Source: a virus. Taken from it: a stretch of 50,122 bases of DNA. The translations under genes were made by a program, and so were the position numbers. The notes under the pieces were generated by a model. The model made no database searches. It worked only from the letters and a program-made list of their open reading frames with translations, and was not told where the DNA came from. Shown piece after piece: positions 23,935 to 31,387 of this stretch. Positions within the stretch are counted from its first letter, which is position 1; every line of letters begins with the position of its first letter. The stretch spans positions 1-50,122 of the IMG/VR virus record IMGVR_UViG_3300031673_000076. The stretch is one strand, 5' to 3'.

Positions 23935-25191
23935 TTACACTGGCAATCCCAGTGCATTCCAATCAAATTTACTTTCCTCTGATTCGGGTCTAAACGATAT
24001 GCCGCTCAAAGCATACCTTAACTGGTCTATATAATGGTTATTCCTGTCAACCGGTGTGTTCATAACCTCGCCCTGCTTATTCTTTTGCCACTGATATAAC
24101 TGGAACTCATTGATGGCATTCTGGCAATCCCGGTGAATGATGACCTCATACTGTAAAATGAATTGTATCCCGTGATTTACCGACCCCTTGCCTGCCCATG
24201 CTGCCATAGAATTCAATCCATATCCTCTGAGTTCCTGTATATCTTTCGGCGCTGAGGGATCACAGCGAATCGGTTCGTTTCCGATAACCGGTTTGATCCG
24301 TTCCGCAATCACATCATTTGTCAACCCGTATTCATACATTTCGTGAGTGATATACAGTTTCTTCTCCTTTATTGCGCACCTCCCAAATGCTGTCGGATCG
24401 TTCGTAAAGCCAAAATCCAGCCCGTTATAATAAGTACCGAAGGCATCCCGCAATCCCGTGAGGTTCTCCACCCTCCAGTTCGTGAATATGAGATGTCCGA
24501 GAACCCCCCAGTTGCCGAGAGTATAGACGTTGTAATAGTATTCATTCTTTTCTGATTCAAGAAAGTACGAGTCTTCAGGAGCCAGGAATCGATTGTCTTT
24601 GTATGTAGTTTTGAGGATCGTGAGTTCGGGGTCTCTGTATTCCATATCCGTATCGTGGAAAGATTTGAAAAATTCTTTGTGTATCCAGTGAGTACGCATG
24701 ATAGGGTTGAATGAGAATGAAATACGTTTCGGAACTTTTGACTGTCCCCTGAGCCGTTTAGTGAGTTGCCGGTAGTCATCTTCACTGGTCTCAGTCGCTT
24801 CCTCAATCCAGATGTCGGTAATGACATCTTTGTTGGCTGGCTTAATGCCTTTGATTTTTTGTACATCGTCAAGTCCCGCAAATAAAGCCTGTCGGTTGTT
24901 TGCCCGTGGGCAGGTTATCGTCATTTCCGATTTGTTCACTTTGAAGTAATCCCATAGTTCCCATTCACTGATTACTGAGTTCATTTCATTAAATGTCGTG
25001 GTTCGGTGCGTATTCGCTGTGTTCCTTATTATCAGATAATTACGCTCACCTTGCAGTAAATCGGATATGGCACGTTGTGCAAGGAAATGACTCTTGCCCG
25101 AAGATGCACCACCAAAGAATATCTGGGTTCGGGTCTGATCTTCAACATAGGGTTTGAACGCATCATTTATCCGCCACTGCTTTATTATCAT
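23935..25191 (-). CDS. terL: Terminase large subunit
   Basis: 418 residues. The ATPase domain has Walker A 'GGASSGKS' (27-34) and Walker B 'DIWIEEA' (126-132). The RNase H-like nuclease has 'GLDFGFTNDP' (257-266, Asp259) and a C-terminal 'NNHYIDQLRYAL' with Asp389. This layout is of the Terminase_3/XtmB type. It packages DNA into the prohead through the portal. The start overlaps the small subunit by 29 bp. Length is normal. Confidence 0.95.
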   Translation of the reverse strand: MIIKQWRINDAFKPYVEDQTRTQIFFGGASSGKSHFLAQRAISDLLQGERNYLIIRNTANTHRTTTFNEMNSVISEWELWDYFKVNKSEMTITCPRANNRQALFAGLDDVQKIKGIKPANKDVITDIWIEEATETSEDDYRQLTKRLRGQSKVPKRISFSFNPIMRTHWIHKEFFKSFHDTDMEYRDPELTILKTTYKDNRFLAPEDSYFLESEKNEYYYNVYTLGNWGVLGHLIFTNWRVENLTGLRDAFGTYYNGLDFGFTNDPTAFGRCAIKEKKLYITHEMYEYGLTNDVIAERIKPVIGNEPIRCDPSAPKDIQELRGYGLNSMAAWAGKGSVNHGIQFILQYEVIIHRDCQNAINEFQLYQWQKNKQGEVMNTPVDRNNHYIDQLRYALSGISFRPESEESKFDWNALGLPV

Positions 25192-25684
25192 TCGTGCTGT
25201 CCACCAGTTCTAATTTCAGGTGCATATCACCTGTATGGTTCACATTCTCAATAAACATGACAAGGTGTTTCCCAATAAGTTCAAGTGCCTTCAGTTTATC
25301 ATAAAGTTTTACCTTGATAGTTCCGCCATCTTTTGTTTTTGTTTCCGATACTTCAGCTATTACGGAACATTGTTCCCTTGTTAAGAGCTTACTTTTTTTA
25401 ATATTAATCCCGGTTGTGCTCCATTCAAAGTAATCGCTCGCATTGGCAAAACCAATAAGTGCAAGTTCATTTAATACTTTATCAACTGTTATTTGTGTTC
25501 TTTCGGAGCGTTTATCGAAGGCTTTCTGGATAGCAGTCTGAATTTCAGGTTTTCTCAAGTTTTCATTTCCGATAGAATATGACGTTTTCTCACAATACCC
25601 CGCCCTTATAGCTGCTTGAGTAGCATTTAAGTCTTTCAGATATTCCTCAATGAATTGCTTCTGTTTGTTTGTGAGTTTTGCCAT
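25163..25684 (-). CDS. terS: Terminase small subunit
   Basis: 173 residues. 'LTNKQKQFIEEYLKDLNATQAAIRAGY' is the diagnostic N-terminal HTH of the Terminase_2 family; 'RKPEIQTAIQKAFDKRSER' and a C-terminal helix/oligomerisation region follow. It recognises the packaging site and loads the large subunit. First gene of the late module, preceded by a 121-bp AT-rich gap that may contain its promoter. Confidence 0.95.
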   Translation of the reverse strand: MAKLTNKQKQFIEEYLKDLNATQAAIRAGYCEKTSYSIGNENLRKPEIQTAIQKAFDKRSERTQITVDKVLNELALIGFANASDYFEWSTTGINIKKSKLLTREQCSVIAEVSETKTKDGGTIKVKLYDKLKALELIGKHLVMFIENVNHTGDMHLKLELVDSTNDNKAVADK

Positions 25685-25734
25685 GATCGCTTATTCAGGT
25701 ATAAAGGTTTAGTGTAACAAATTATAATTAATTA

Positions 25735-25765
25735 ATAATATTGATTGCATTTTCTCAAAAGTCAA
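25735..25765 (-). promoter_or_regulatory. Possible late promoter upstream of terminase
   Basis: In the 121-bp AT-rich gap 25685-25805, the minus strand shows TTGACT (25760-25765) and TATTAT (25735-25740) with a 19-bp spacer, longer than ideal. It lies about 50 bp before the small terminase start. Late genes may instead depend on an activator; none is identified. Confidence 0.35.
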
Positions 25766-25805
25766 GTGAAAACCGTGATTTTAATCCCAAGGGCGTATTT
25801 CAATC

Positions 25806-26168
25806 TCAAATCTTTTTTGATAAATCCAGAGTTATTCTACAGCTTCCATCCACTTTGTACAATCTGTAATATCCCAGTATATCTTCTAACTTTAGAGTAA
25901 ATTTCTCATTAATGATAAGTGCGGTATTTCTTAGACGGAATGTACTTTGTATCTTGTAAGCATTTTCGTCTTGATCTTTAGGTCTCAACGGCTCAATGTC
26001 AACAAGTTGGTTCTTGGGATCATACCAGATATGAGCATAGTACCCCGGTTTCAATTCAAATACCTTCATAGTTGATGTATTAAAATTAAAATATTGTTTG
26101 CTGATTAAACATACAGGATAATTGAATGAACTATGAGCAATCGGTTTCTTGCAAAGGATATATGGCAT
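25806..26168 (-). CDS. Hypothetical protein, last gene of early module
   Basis: 120 residues from ATG 26168, with AAGGAG upstream. Beta-rich: 'KPGYYAHIWYDPKNQLVDIEP', 'STFRLRNTALIINEKFTLKL', and a C-terminal 'YYRLYKVDGSCRITLDLSK'. No known domain is recognised. It ends the early operon immediately before the terminase promoter gap. Confidence 0.6.
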   Translation of the reverse strand: MPYILCKKPIAHSSFNYPVCLISKQYFNFNTSTMKVFELKPGYYAHIWYDPKNQLVDIEPLRPKDQDENAYKIQSTFRLRNTALIINEKFTLKLEDILGYYRLYKVDGSCRITLDLSKKI

Positions 26169-26223
26169 AATATTTTACTCCTTATAAAGCTAAACCCAGA
26201 TGATAAGTTTAAAATCAAGTATT

Positions 26224-26424
26224 TTATTTTATATCCTTCATTGTAATATCTCCCGGAATCTCTTCCATGATGATGTGTTTACATGGAGTATAGGGGAAAT
26301 AATCATCAGTTAATTTATCATTAGCTAAATAAAATTCGCCAGATTTTGGTTTCCTTATTTCACCAGTTGCCCGATACCGTTTCCCGCCTTGTTCAACTTC
26401 CAATTCAAGTTTTAGGATTTTCAT
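26224..26424 (-). CDS. Small hypothetical protein
   Basis: 66 residues, beta-rich ('LKLELEVEQGGKRYRATGEIRKPKSGE'). The ending is acidic. It overlaps the RusA stop by 4 bp (ATGA), so it is translated together with the resolvase. The N-terminal beta strands resemble small phage proteins of unknown function. Confidence 0.6.
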   Translation of the reverse strand: MKILKLELEVEQGGKRYRATGEIRKPKSGEFYLANDKLTDDYFPYTPCKHIIMEEIPGDITMKDIK

Positions 26425-26900
26425 TTAAAGTTCTCCATTATTTCAAGATGCTCTTTCTTGAGTTTTAACCATTTCTCACGTGTGATGTTTTCATTAACCA
26501 CTATTAATACTTCCCATCTGGGCTTTGCGCTGTATGCCTTAAATGTTATCCCATAGTATATTTGGCTATCATTTTTGATAAACTGTAATTTCTCAAGTGC
26601 ATCGGCAAGTTGCTTACGGCAGTTATCATCATCAGGTTTCTTGTCATAGTGGATATAACCGGCAAGTGCTGCTGCCTTCCACCAGGCAGACTTTGATTGA
26701 GGCACGGGGAAGTACAACCTTAAATGCACTTGTATAGGGTCAGTAATAGGTTCAGGGGGTCTAAAAGGTAGCATTTCGGTCATTAACGCATTCTCTGTAT
26801 ATTTCTGCTCTTTAGTCTGATAGGTTATACCTGACCGTGTATGATGAACGGTTGCCTTTCCAGTGGGTTCCTGATAAATCGTGAAACGTATTTCATTCAT
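26421..26900 (-). CDS. rusA: RusA-like Holliday junction resolvase
   Basis: 159 residues. 'KKPDDDNCRKQLADALE' (Asp90-92, Asp100) and 'FIKNDSQI' (Asp111) are the conserved acidic catalytic segment of RusA. The N-terminus 'FTIYQEPTGKATVHH' matches the entry strand and loop of the family (here T-G-K-A instead of P-K-x-R). It would resolve branched recombination or replication intermediates before packaging. It fits with the RecT/YqaJ pair in the same operon. Confidence 0.9.
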   Translation of the reverse strand: MNEIRFTIYQEPTGKATVHHTRSGITYQTKEQKYTENALMTEMLPFRPPEPITDPIQVHLRLYFPVPQSKSAWWKAAALAGYIHYDKKPDDDNCRKQLADALEKLQFIKNDSQIYYGITFKAYSAKPRWEVLIVVNENITREKWLKLKKEHLEIMENFK

Positions 26901-26904
26901 GATT

Positions 26905-27084
26905 TTATTTCCTTGCCATATCTGCGAAGTTTTTAACGATTATACCTATCCAGACTTTAATAATTGTGTCCCGGACATCTGCATCTATGCTTTCCCATAC
27001 GTTTCTCAAGTCTTTTCTGATTGTTAAATATTCAATTATTTCATTAACGGAATCTTTTGCTCTATCGTGAATTGTACGTATCAT
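26905..27084 (-). CDS. Small helical protein (59 residues)
   Basis: ATG 27084 is preceded by a perfect AGGAGG at 7-base spacing, which supports a gene too short to be found by length alone. MIRTIHDRAKDSVNEIIEYL, then a 'VRDTIIKVWIGIIVKNF' amphipathic helix. No family is recognised. Confidence 0.6.
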   Translation of the reverse strand: MIRTIHDRAKDSVNEIIEYLTIRKDLRNVWESIDADVRDTIIKVWIGIIVKNFADMARK

Positions 27085-27142
27085 AACAACCTCCTATATA
27101 TTCCTTATCCTGTATGATAGAAGTATAAGAAACCCCATGCGT

Positions 27143-27340
27143 TTAACCGCTATGAGAAACATCAATGTCTGCCTCTATAATATTATCTCTAATCCATTTA
27201 GCCAAGAATTTAGCCCATCTCCAACCATCAAAACCAGATTGTGATTGGGCAAATCCTTCCATTTCCTCATCTGTTAATTGGTCAAATTCAATATTCTCCC
27301 ATTTCCCGTCTCTTTGAATTCTTACATAAGCACCCGTCAT
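27143..27340 (-). CDS. Small conserved-looking phage protein
   Basis: 65 residues. 'YVRIQRDGKWENIEFDQLTDEE' is followed by 'GFDGWRWAKFLAKWIRDNI'. Short proteins with an R-x-G-K-W-x-N-[IV]-E opening and a W-x-[KR]-x-L-x-K-W-I ending are widespread in phage early regions. Function unknown. Confidence 0.65.
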   Translation of the reverse strand: MTGAYVRIQRDGKWENIEFDQLTDEEMEGFAQSQSGFDGWRWAKFLAKWIRDNIIEADIDVSHSG

Positions 27341-27358
27341 TTTATATTCCTTTCTATT

Positions 27359-27517
27359 TTAATGTGCATCCTGATAGTATTTGCTTGGTTCAATGTTCTG
27401 CAATGGTTTCATGGCATACCACGCCGTGATGCCGTATACTATGCTAAGTATCAAAATGATTAGAATGCAGAACAACCTTGCATGCTTGTAAAAATATTTG
27501 TTACATCTTTGGAACAT
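27359..27517 (-). CDS. Small single-span membrane protein (52 residues)
   Basis: ATG 27517 follows GAAGGAGTTTGACG, which contains the stop of the upstream gene. Sequence MFQRCNKYFYKHAR, then a ~20-residue hydrophobic helix ('LFCILIILILSIVYGI'), then a short polar tail. Positive-inside charge suggests a cytoplasmic N-terminus. Role unknown; membrane-targeted early phage proteins often affect superinfection or host physiology. Confidence 0.6.
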   Translation of the reverse strand: MFQRCNKYFYKHARLFCILIILILSIVYGITAWYAMKPLQNIEPSKYYQDAH

Positions 27518-27519
27518 CG

Positions 27520-28308
27520 TCAAACTCCTTCGGGAAACTGATTCCAGATTTGCCCGTCCAATTCTGGCATCTTGACTATTTTTCCATTCACAATACCCTG
27601 TTTAAAAAAATATGGGACTCCAGCCTCAACACATTGGTCTTTCAATGACCGTGCCCAATTCATATCAAATGGACGGCGGTTTTGACCTGATTCACAACCG
27701 CATATCACCCAATCTAATACACCTGTTTCCCAATATCTGCCTTTATCTATATAGGTGGAACTTAATGAAATACCTTCCAGTAAAGGTTCAAAACTTACAA
27801 ACCGTTTGACCACTAGTATCTTCAAAAGCTCTTCAACACGCCACATATTATCTTGGTTTTCCACTGAAACTCCGAGCCAAATGTTCTTGGGTAGTATATA
27901 TTCTTTTCTGTATCCCCATAAATATTCAGTTTCTGCTTTTCTCTCTGCCATAATTGCAGCCATACCCATAGGACGCTTAGTTAAAAGTAGAAAGGTGTGT
28001 AGCGGAAGTGCTTCAATAACGTCCAGAACTGACATTATATAGGCTGTTTGTATATCACCGTGAAACAAATCTCCCATGAACGAAACACCGATCCGTGATG
28101 GTTTCTTGATATGAAAAGGTTCATCGAGCTTTTCTGGGCAAAATACAACCTTAAATGGATCGTCTTTTGAATAACCACGTGCTCCCATTCCTGCCAACCT
28201 TTTTGACATTATTCGTGCCCAACAATTTTTACATCCCTCACTGACGGGTGAGCATCCATGTGTGGGCGACCATGTCCAATCCAAGTACTCAATTTTTGTC
28301 TTTGCCAT
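27520..28308 (-). CDS. Phage Gp37/Gp68 (DUF5131) family protein, putative radical-SAM-like
   Basis: 262 residues from ATG 28308 with AAGGAG at 7 bases. The upstream in-frame start at 28329 has no RBS. Cys19, Cys26 and Cys29 ('HGCSPVSEGCKNC') form the conserved N-terminal cluster. 'GVSFMGDLFHGD', 'FLLLTKRP', 'WLGVSVENQ', 'FVSFEPLLEGI', 'WVICGCESG' and 'VPYFFKQG' are the ordered motifs of the family. The fold is TIM-barrel-like and related to radical SAM enzymes; the reaction is not established. Possibly DNA or nucleotide modification. Confidence 0.85.
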   Translation of the reverse strand: MAKTKIEYLDWTWSPTHGCSPVSEGCKNCWARIMSKRLAGMGARGYSKDDPFKVVFCPEKLDEPFHIKKPSRIGVSFMGDLFHGDIQTAYIMSVLDVIEALPLHTFLLLTKRPMGMAAIMAERKAETEYLWGYRKEYILPKNIWLGVSVENQDNMWRVEELLKILVVKRFVSFEPLLEGISLSSTYIDKGRYWETGVLDWVICGCESGQNRRPFDMNWARSLKDQCVEAGVPYFFKQGIVNGKIVKMPELDGQIWNQFPEGV

Positions 28309-28744
28309 CGTCAAACTCCTTATTATCATGGATGTTGCCGATCTTCCGGGCGTAATGATTTCCGTAAATATTTATGTCATATGTAGAATGATTCCCCTTA
28401 AATCCCCATCTATAATCTTCAAAAACGAGTATTGTTATTACATCACCATCATTAAAACTAAGAACAAACCTATCCCCCTCAAAACACCATTCGCCATTGA
28501 CTTTGATACCGGATTCAATAGCTTCCGGCTTGAGAATATTAATAGTACCCACCGGCATCCATCTTTTACTGTCTTTGTTTTCCGCATACATTGAAATCAA
28601 TGTGTTTTTGTAGTTACTTTCGGGATATAGGTATTCATCGGCGGCAGTGAAATATTGTTTTGCCTGCTCATAGGATATTATCCAAACATAACCGTCAATC
28701 TTATTGTCTTTTATCAGCCTAAGCATCATTTCAATCTGTGCCAT
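28289..28744 (-). CDS. Hypothetical protein
   Basis: 151 residues from ATG 28744 with AAGGAG upstream; a TTG two codons earlier is less likely. 'MLRLIKDNKIDGYVWIISYEQ' opens with a helix and strand. The C-terminal half is beta-rich ('GDRFVLSFNDGDVITILVFEDYRW'). Its end overlaps the DUF5131 start by 20 bp and supplies that gene's ribosome binding site. No domain is recognised. Confidence 0.6.
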   Translation of the reverse strand: MAQIEMMLRLIKDNKIDGYVWIISYEQAKQYFTAADEYLYPESNYKNTLISMYAENKDSKRWMPVGTINILKPEAIESGIKVNGEWCFEGDRFVLSFNDGDVITILVFEDYRWGFKGNHSTYDINIYGNHYARKIGNIHDNKEFDDGKDKN

Positions 28745-28771
28745 CTTCAAGCTCCTTCGGTATCTCGCAGG

Positions 28772-29149
28772 TTAGTTCATTGCCTGATGTGTTTCCATGT
28801 ATTCAGTTGTCAGATTCTCACAGTAATGTTCCATTGCCCGTTCTCTTAAGCGTATTCTATGTTCCCTTTCCCTGCTTTCATTATATAATCTCATCGCCCA
28901 TTCCCGTTTTTCTTTGATAGTTACAGGGTCGTGTTTCTTACAATACCATTTACCATCACGATTAATAGTAGCATTGAAGATACAGGGATGATAATGAGGC
29001 CACCTTCCCGATTCCCGTACTTTTTCTTCACACTGATGTTTCTCTTTCATCCTTTTTATCCATTCCCATCTTTTTCCTTTATTTTTTTCATGTGTATCTA
29101 CCTTGCCTACTTTAGCACACATTTGACATATAACTTTCAGGATTGCCAT
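28772..29149 (-). CDS. Cys/His-rich hypothetical protein
   Basis: 125 residues. 'VICQMCAKVGKVD' and 'KHQCEE' are followed by 'HYHPCIFNATI' and 'KWYCKKHDP', enough ligands for one or two zinc sites. The C-terminal ~45 residues are a charged helix ('KEKREWAMRLYNESRERE'). The role is not known; a nucleic-acid or protein adaptor is possible. Confidence 0.6.
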   Translation of the reverse strand: MAILKVICQMCAKVGKVDTHEKNKGKRWEWIKRMKEKHQCEEKVRESGRWPHYHPCIFNATINRDGKWYCKKHDPVTIKEKREWAMRLYNESREREHRIRLRERAMEHYCENLTTEYMETHQAMN

Positions 29150-29171
29150 TTTACTTCCCCCTTTTTTATGG

Positions 29172-29459
29172 TTATCTAATCTTCATTTTGTTTGCCAATG
29201 ACATAATCGCTTGTTGAAATACTTCAGGTAATGCCTCTAATTGTTTTCCACCTTCTATTATTCTATCCTCTTCTTTTACAACATTTACATATTTTTTAAT
29301 ATCGGATTGTTTCTGCTTTGGTACATTATCAATCCAAGCTTTAATCCATTGTATCATATTTGACTGTTCTTCTTGAGTCATATATGACTTATTTTCATAT
29401 TTTATATTTGTTGGTATAGTTATATTCTGATTTAGTTTTTGTTTTTCTTTGGTTATCAT
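29172..29459 (-). CDS. Hypothetical protein coupled to replication gene
   Basis: 95 residues from ATG 29459, whose ATGA overlaps the stop of the replication organiser. An upstream start at 29519 would lie inside that gene. It is helical and charged ('EEQSNMIQWIKAWIDNVPKQK', 'LPEVFQQAIMSLANKMKIR'). By position it may help initiator or helicase loading, but no helicase-loader motif is visible. Confidence 0.6.
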   Translation of the reverse strand: MITKEKQKLNQNITIPTNIKYENKSYMTQEEQSNMIQWIKAWIDNVPKQKQSDIKKYVNVVKEEDRIIEGGKQLEALPEVFQQAIMSLANKMKIR

Positions 29460-30157
29460 TTCTTCTCCAAAGGGTCTAAATATCGTTTCTGATGTAACCA
29501 CGTTGAAGCATGTGGACAAAATTTATTATTCTCTCTTAAACTGATCATTCCCAATTCAACCTGTTTCTTAAAAGCAATAATTAAGTTCTTGGTATCTTGT
29601 TCATCAGGGTCAATTTTTATAAATTCTTTTTTAGCTTCTTCCTTTCCTACTTTTTTTGGGTATGCTTCCCAAAACTTTTCAAAACACACAGAGAGTACTT
29701 TACTATCCTTTACTTTACTATCCTTTACTTTACTTTGTGTATTTTCTGTTACAGAAATTATAGGTAACCCATATTTCTGTAACAGATATTCAGGTCTTTG
29801 AGGTATTTCTGCACCACGTTTACGATACACATCTTCAATATTATTAATAAATTTTTGACACCATATAACTTTTACCTTCCAAAATTCAGCATCAATAGCA
29901 TCAAGACTCACTAATGTATTTAGTATTTCTGTAGCAGAAATGTCATCAAGTAGGGTTTTTGATAACAGAAATTCCCAATTAAAAGAATTATTGCAATCGT
30001 AATAATGATTTTCTGTACTCCCAAGTATTTCAAGTAAAGTCCACCAAAATGCTTTCCCATTATTGCCATATTTAGTTGACAATATCTGAATTGTTTTACC
30101 ATGATTAACATAATGGGGAAAGTAATCGACTGTATTCTTTTTAGGTCTACCTGCCAT
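29456..30157 (-). CDS. Phage replication initiation/organiser protein (DUF4373-like N-domain)
   Basis: 233 residues. The N-terminal 120 residues are a winged-helix type domain: 'VDYFPHYVNHGKTIQILSTKYG', 'GKAFWWTLLEILG', 'FLLSKTLL'. A linker 'SKVKDSKVKDSKV' encoded by tandem 15-bp repeats follows. The C-terminus 'FEKFWEAYPKKVGKEEAKKEF' plus 'FCPHASTWLHQKRYLD' is the common tail of phage replication initiators. It probably binds the origin, which may lie within this gene: several TTTCTGTNRCAGAAA palindromes occur between 29743 and 29971. GAGGTG precedes ATG 30157. Confidence 0.8.
   Translation of the reverse strand: MAGRPKKNTVDYFPHYVNHGKTIQILSTKYGNNGKAFWWTLLEILGSTENHYYDCNNSFNWEFLLSKTLLDDISATEILNTLVSLDAIDAEFWKVKVIWCQKFINNIEDVYRKRGAEIPQRPEYLLQKYGLPIISVTENTQSKVKDSKVKDSKVLSVCFEKFWEAYPKKVGKEEAKKEFIKIDPDEQDTKNLIIAFKKQVELGMISLRENNKFCPHASTWLHQKRYLDPLEKK
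29696..29738. repeat. 15-bp tandem repeats in linker of replication gene
   Basis: The plus-strand unit TACTTTACTATCCTT repeats about 2.7 times. It encodes the SKVKD units of the linker and lies directly beside the palindromic iteron-like sites, a typical arrangement for an AT-rich unwinding element. Confidence 0.7.
29743..29971. repeat. Iteron-like palindromes, candidate replication origin
   Basis: TTTCTGTTACAGAAA (29743-29757), TTTCTGTAACAGATA (29774-29788), TTTCTGTAGCAGAAA (29926-29940) and a weaker TTTTTGATAACAGAAA (29956-29971) share a dyad TTTCTGT-N-ACAGAAA. They are read in different codon phases: as S-V-T-E, as L-L-Q-K and as S-A-T-E. This argues for selection on the DNA. Position inside the initiator gene parallels lambda ori in O. 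Confidence 0.6.
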
Positions 30158-30164
30158 TTACACC

Positions 30165-30671
30165 TCACACCCGTACCGTTTCTGATTCCCTTGTCCCCAC
30201 CATATCAAACATATCGAGTTGCTTTCTATCCCTTTCCCCGTCTATGTATGCCTGTGCTACCCTGAGAAGATTTGAAAGGTCTTGGATTGCATTGACCGGA
30301 AGTACATTTGAATCATCGCCACTCTCAGAATATGCCGTCTCCGGTTTGTGAGGTGTGTTGATGACAAGTGGTGCATTTGAATGATTAAGTTTAATAAGTG
30401 CGGTTATTGTAGCCCCCATGATGTCATCAGTCCATGAGAACGAAACGCCGATAACCCGTATCCTATCCAAAAAGTATGCGGGTAATTCGCAGATTTCTAT
30501 GACTGAAGATTTTAACAATTCGAGATGCTGGTAAAATTCAGCTTTTGCCCTATCAAAGCTTTCCAGTGTGAATTTGTCTTTATCTTCACGGTCATCTCTT
30601 GACTGTTCGTAATGGATGGTGATCTTCTCGTCCTTGCACTTGATCTTTGTGATAGTAATTTTATCTGACAT
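30165..30671 (-). CDS. Hypothetical early protein
   Basis: 168 residues. It opens with beta strands ('KITITKIKCKDEKITIHYEQS'). A central segment 'FLDRIRVIGVSFSWTDDIMGATITALIKL' and a C-terminal helix with 'LSNLLRVAQAYIDGERDRKQ' follow. The layout resembles a phage early family of unknown function that detects or binds DNA substrates, but I cannot name it. RBS AAAGGA precedes ATG 30671. Confidence 0.6.
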   Translation of the reverse strand: MSDKITITKIKCKDEKITIHYEQSRDDREDKDKFTLESFDRAKAEFYQHLELLKSSVIEICELPAYFLDRIRVIGVSFSWTDDIMGATITALIKLNHSNAPLVINTPHKPETAYSESGDDSNVLPVNAIQDLSNLLRVAQAYIDGERDRKQLDMFDMVGTRESETVRV

Positions 30672-30708
30672 ATTACCGATTCCTTTCTTTAAATGGTGCT
30701 TTGCTCAT

Positions 30709-30843
30709 TTATTCTCTTTCTTTCAATTCATCTAATGTGGCGATAAGAATAAGACATATCGCTACTCCTAAACAGTCGTAGTCTTTAAAATAAATCGCAG
30801 AAACAGTAATAAATCCAAACATTACCGCCAATATAGTTTTCAT
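30709..30843 (-). CDS. Small membrane protein (44 residues)
   Basis: ATG 30843 follows AAGAGG. MKTILAVMFGFITVSAIYF and 'CLGVAICLILIATL' form one or two hydrophobic helices; the tail is charged (DELKERE). The start overlaps the stop of the previous small gene as ATGA, strong support for coupled translation despite the small size. Confidence 0.6.
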   Translation of the reverse strand: MKTILAVMFGFITVSAIYFKDYDCLGVAICLILIATLDELKERE

Positions 30844-31007
30844 CTTTTAACCTCTTTTTCAATCAACTTGAAGTTTGCACATGCTTTTGAGGGCTGTGAA
30901 TGTTGACTTTGAGGATATAAACCTTTAAAATTTATACATGCAAAACAACTATTTCCCCAACATAATGGATATTTTTTCCAGTTTTTGCATTGCTCTACAG
31001 TAACCAT
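30840..31007 (-). CDS. Small Cys-rich protein (55 residues)
   Basis: ATG 31007 follows GAGGTGATT. Five Cys in the pattern C-x8-C-x4-C-x2-C then C ('CKNWKKYPLCWGNSCFACIN', then 'KACANF') suggest metal binding. ATGA overlap with the membrane protein downstream. It resembles short Cys-rich proteins with a 'CxNWxxxPxCxxNxC' look; function unknown. Confidence 0.6.
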   Translation of the reverse strand: MVTVEQCKNWKKYPLCWGNSCFACINFKGLYPQSQHSQPSKACANFKLIEKEVKR

Positions 31008-31018
31008 AATCACCTCTA

Positions 31019-31195
31019 TTATTCACGTTGTATTATGTAAAGTATATCTTCAAGATCAACAGCAATTCTGTCCAATATATCCCATGCACGATCCGTCTTT
31101 TCTTCACCGATTGATTTATCAATTATGAAATCCCGAATATCGGTTATAACATCCTGAAAGGAAACGACTTTTCTTCTTAATTCATGACCTCTCAT
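31019..31195 (-). CDS. Small acidic helical protein (58 residues)
   Basis: ATG 31195 follows GAGGTATTAA. MRGHELRRKVVSFQDVITDI opens it; the rest is helical and acidic ('TDRAWDILDRIAVDLEDILY'). No family is recognised. Upstream lies the tRNA-like element. Confidence 0.55.
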   Translation of the reverse strand: MRGHELRRKVVSFQDVITDIRDFIIDKSIGEEKTDRAWDILDRIAVDLEDILYIIQRE

Positions 31196-31227
31196 TTAAT
31201 ACCTCAAATTAAATTGCTAATTTCTAA

Positions 31228-31382
31228 GCAGGCGAGCAGGATTCGAACCTGCAATAGGACTTTTTAAGTGAACCTTTTTAGTACCTCAGCTTTGTACTTC
31301 AGCTTCTTGGTATCCTTGCGTGGGATCACGACCACGTTAATTCAAACTTTCGTTAGCGTCTACCAGTTTCGCCACCGCCTGC
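31228..31382 (-). tRNA. tRNA-Leu-like gene with ~70-nt extra sequence (intron-containing, decayed or novel)
   Basis: Minus-strand features: a 5' acceptor GCAGGCG paired with 3' CGCCTGC; a D-arm 'TGGCGAAACTGGTAGACGC' with the canonical GG and class II leucine look; a perfect T-arm GCAGG-TTCGAAT-CCTGC. Total length is 155 nt instead of about 85-90. The extra segment contains a CGTGG/CCACG hairpin, a 13-base near-direct repeat (AGCTGAAGTAC / AGCTGAGGTAC) and a CTTAAAA string that would be a Leu(UAA) anticodon loop, but no clean anticodon stem. CCA is not encoded. Confidence 0.6.
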
Positions 31383-31387
31383 ATTAG

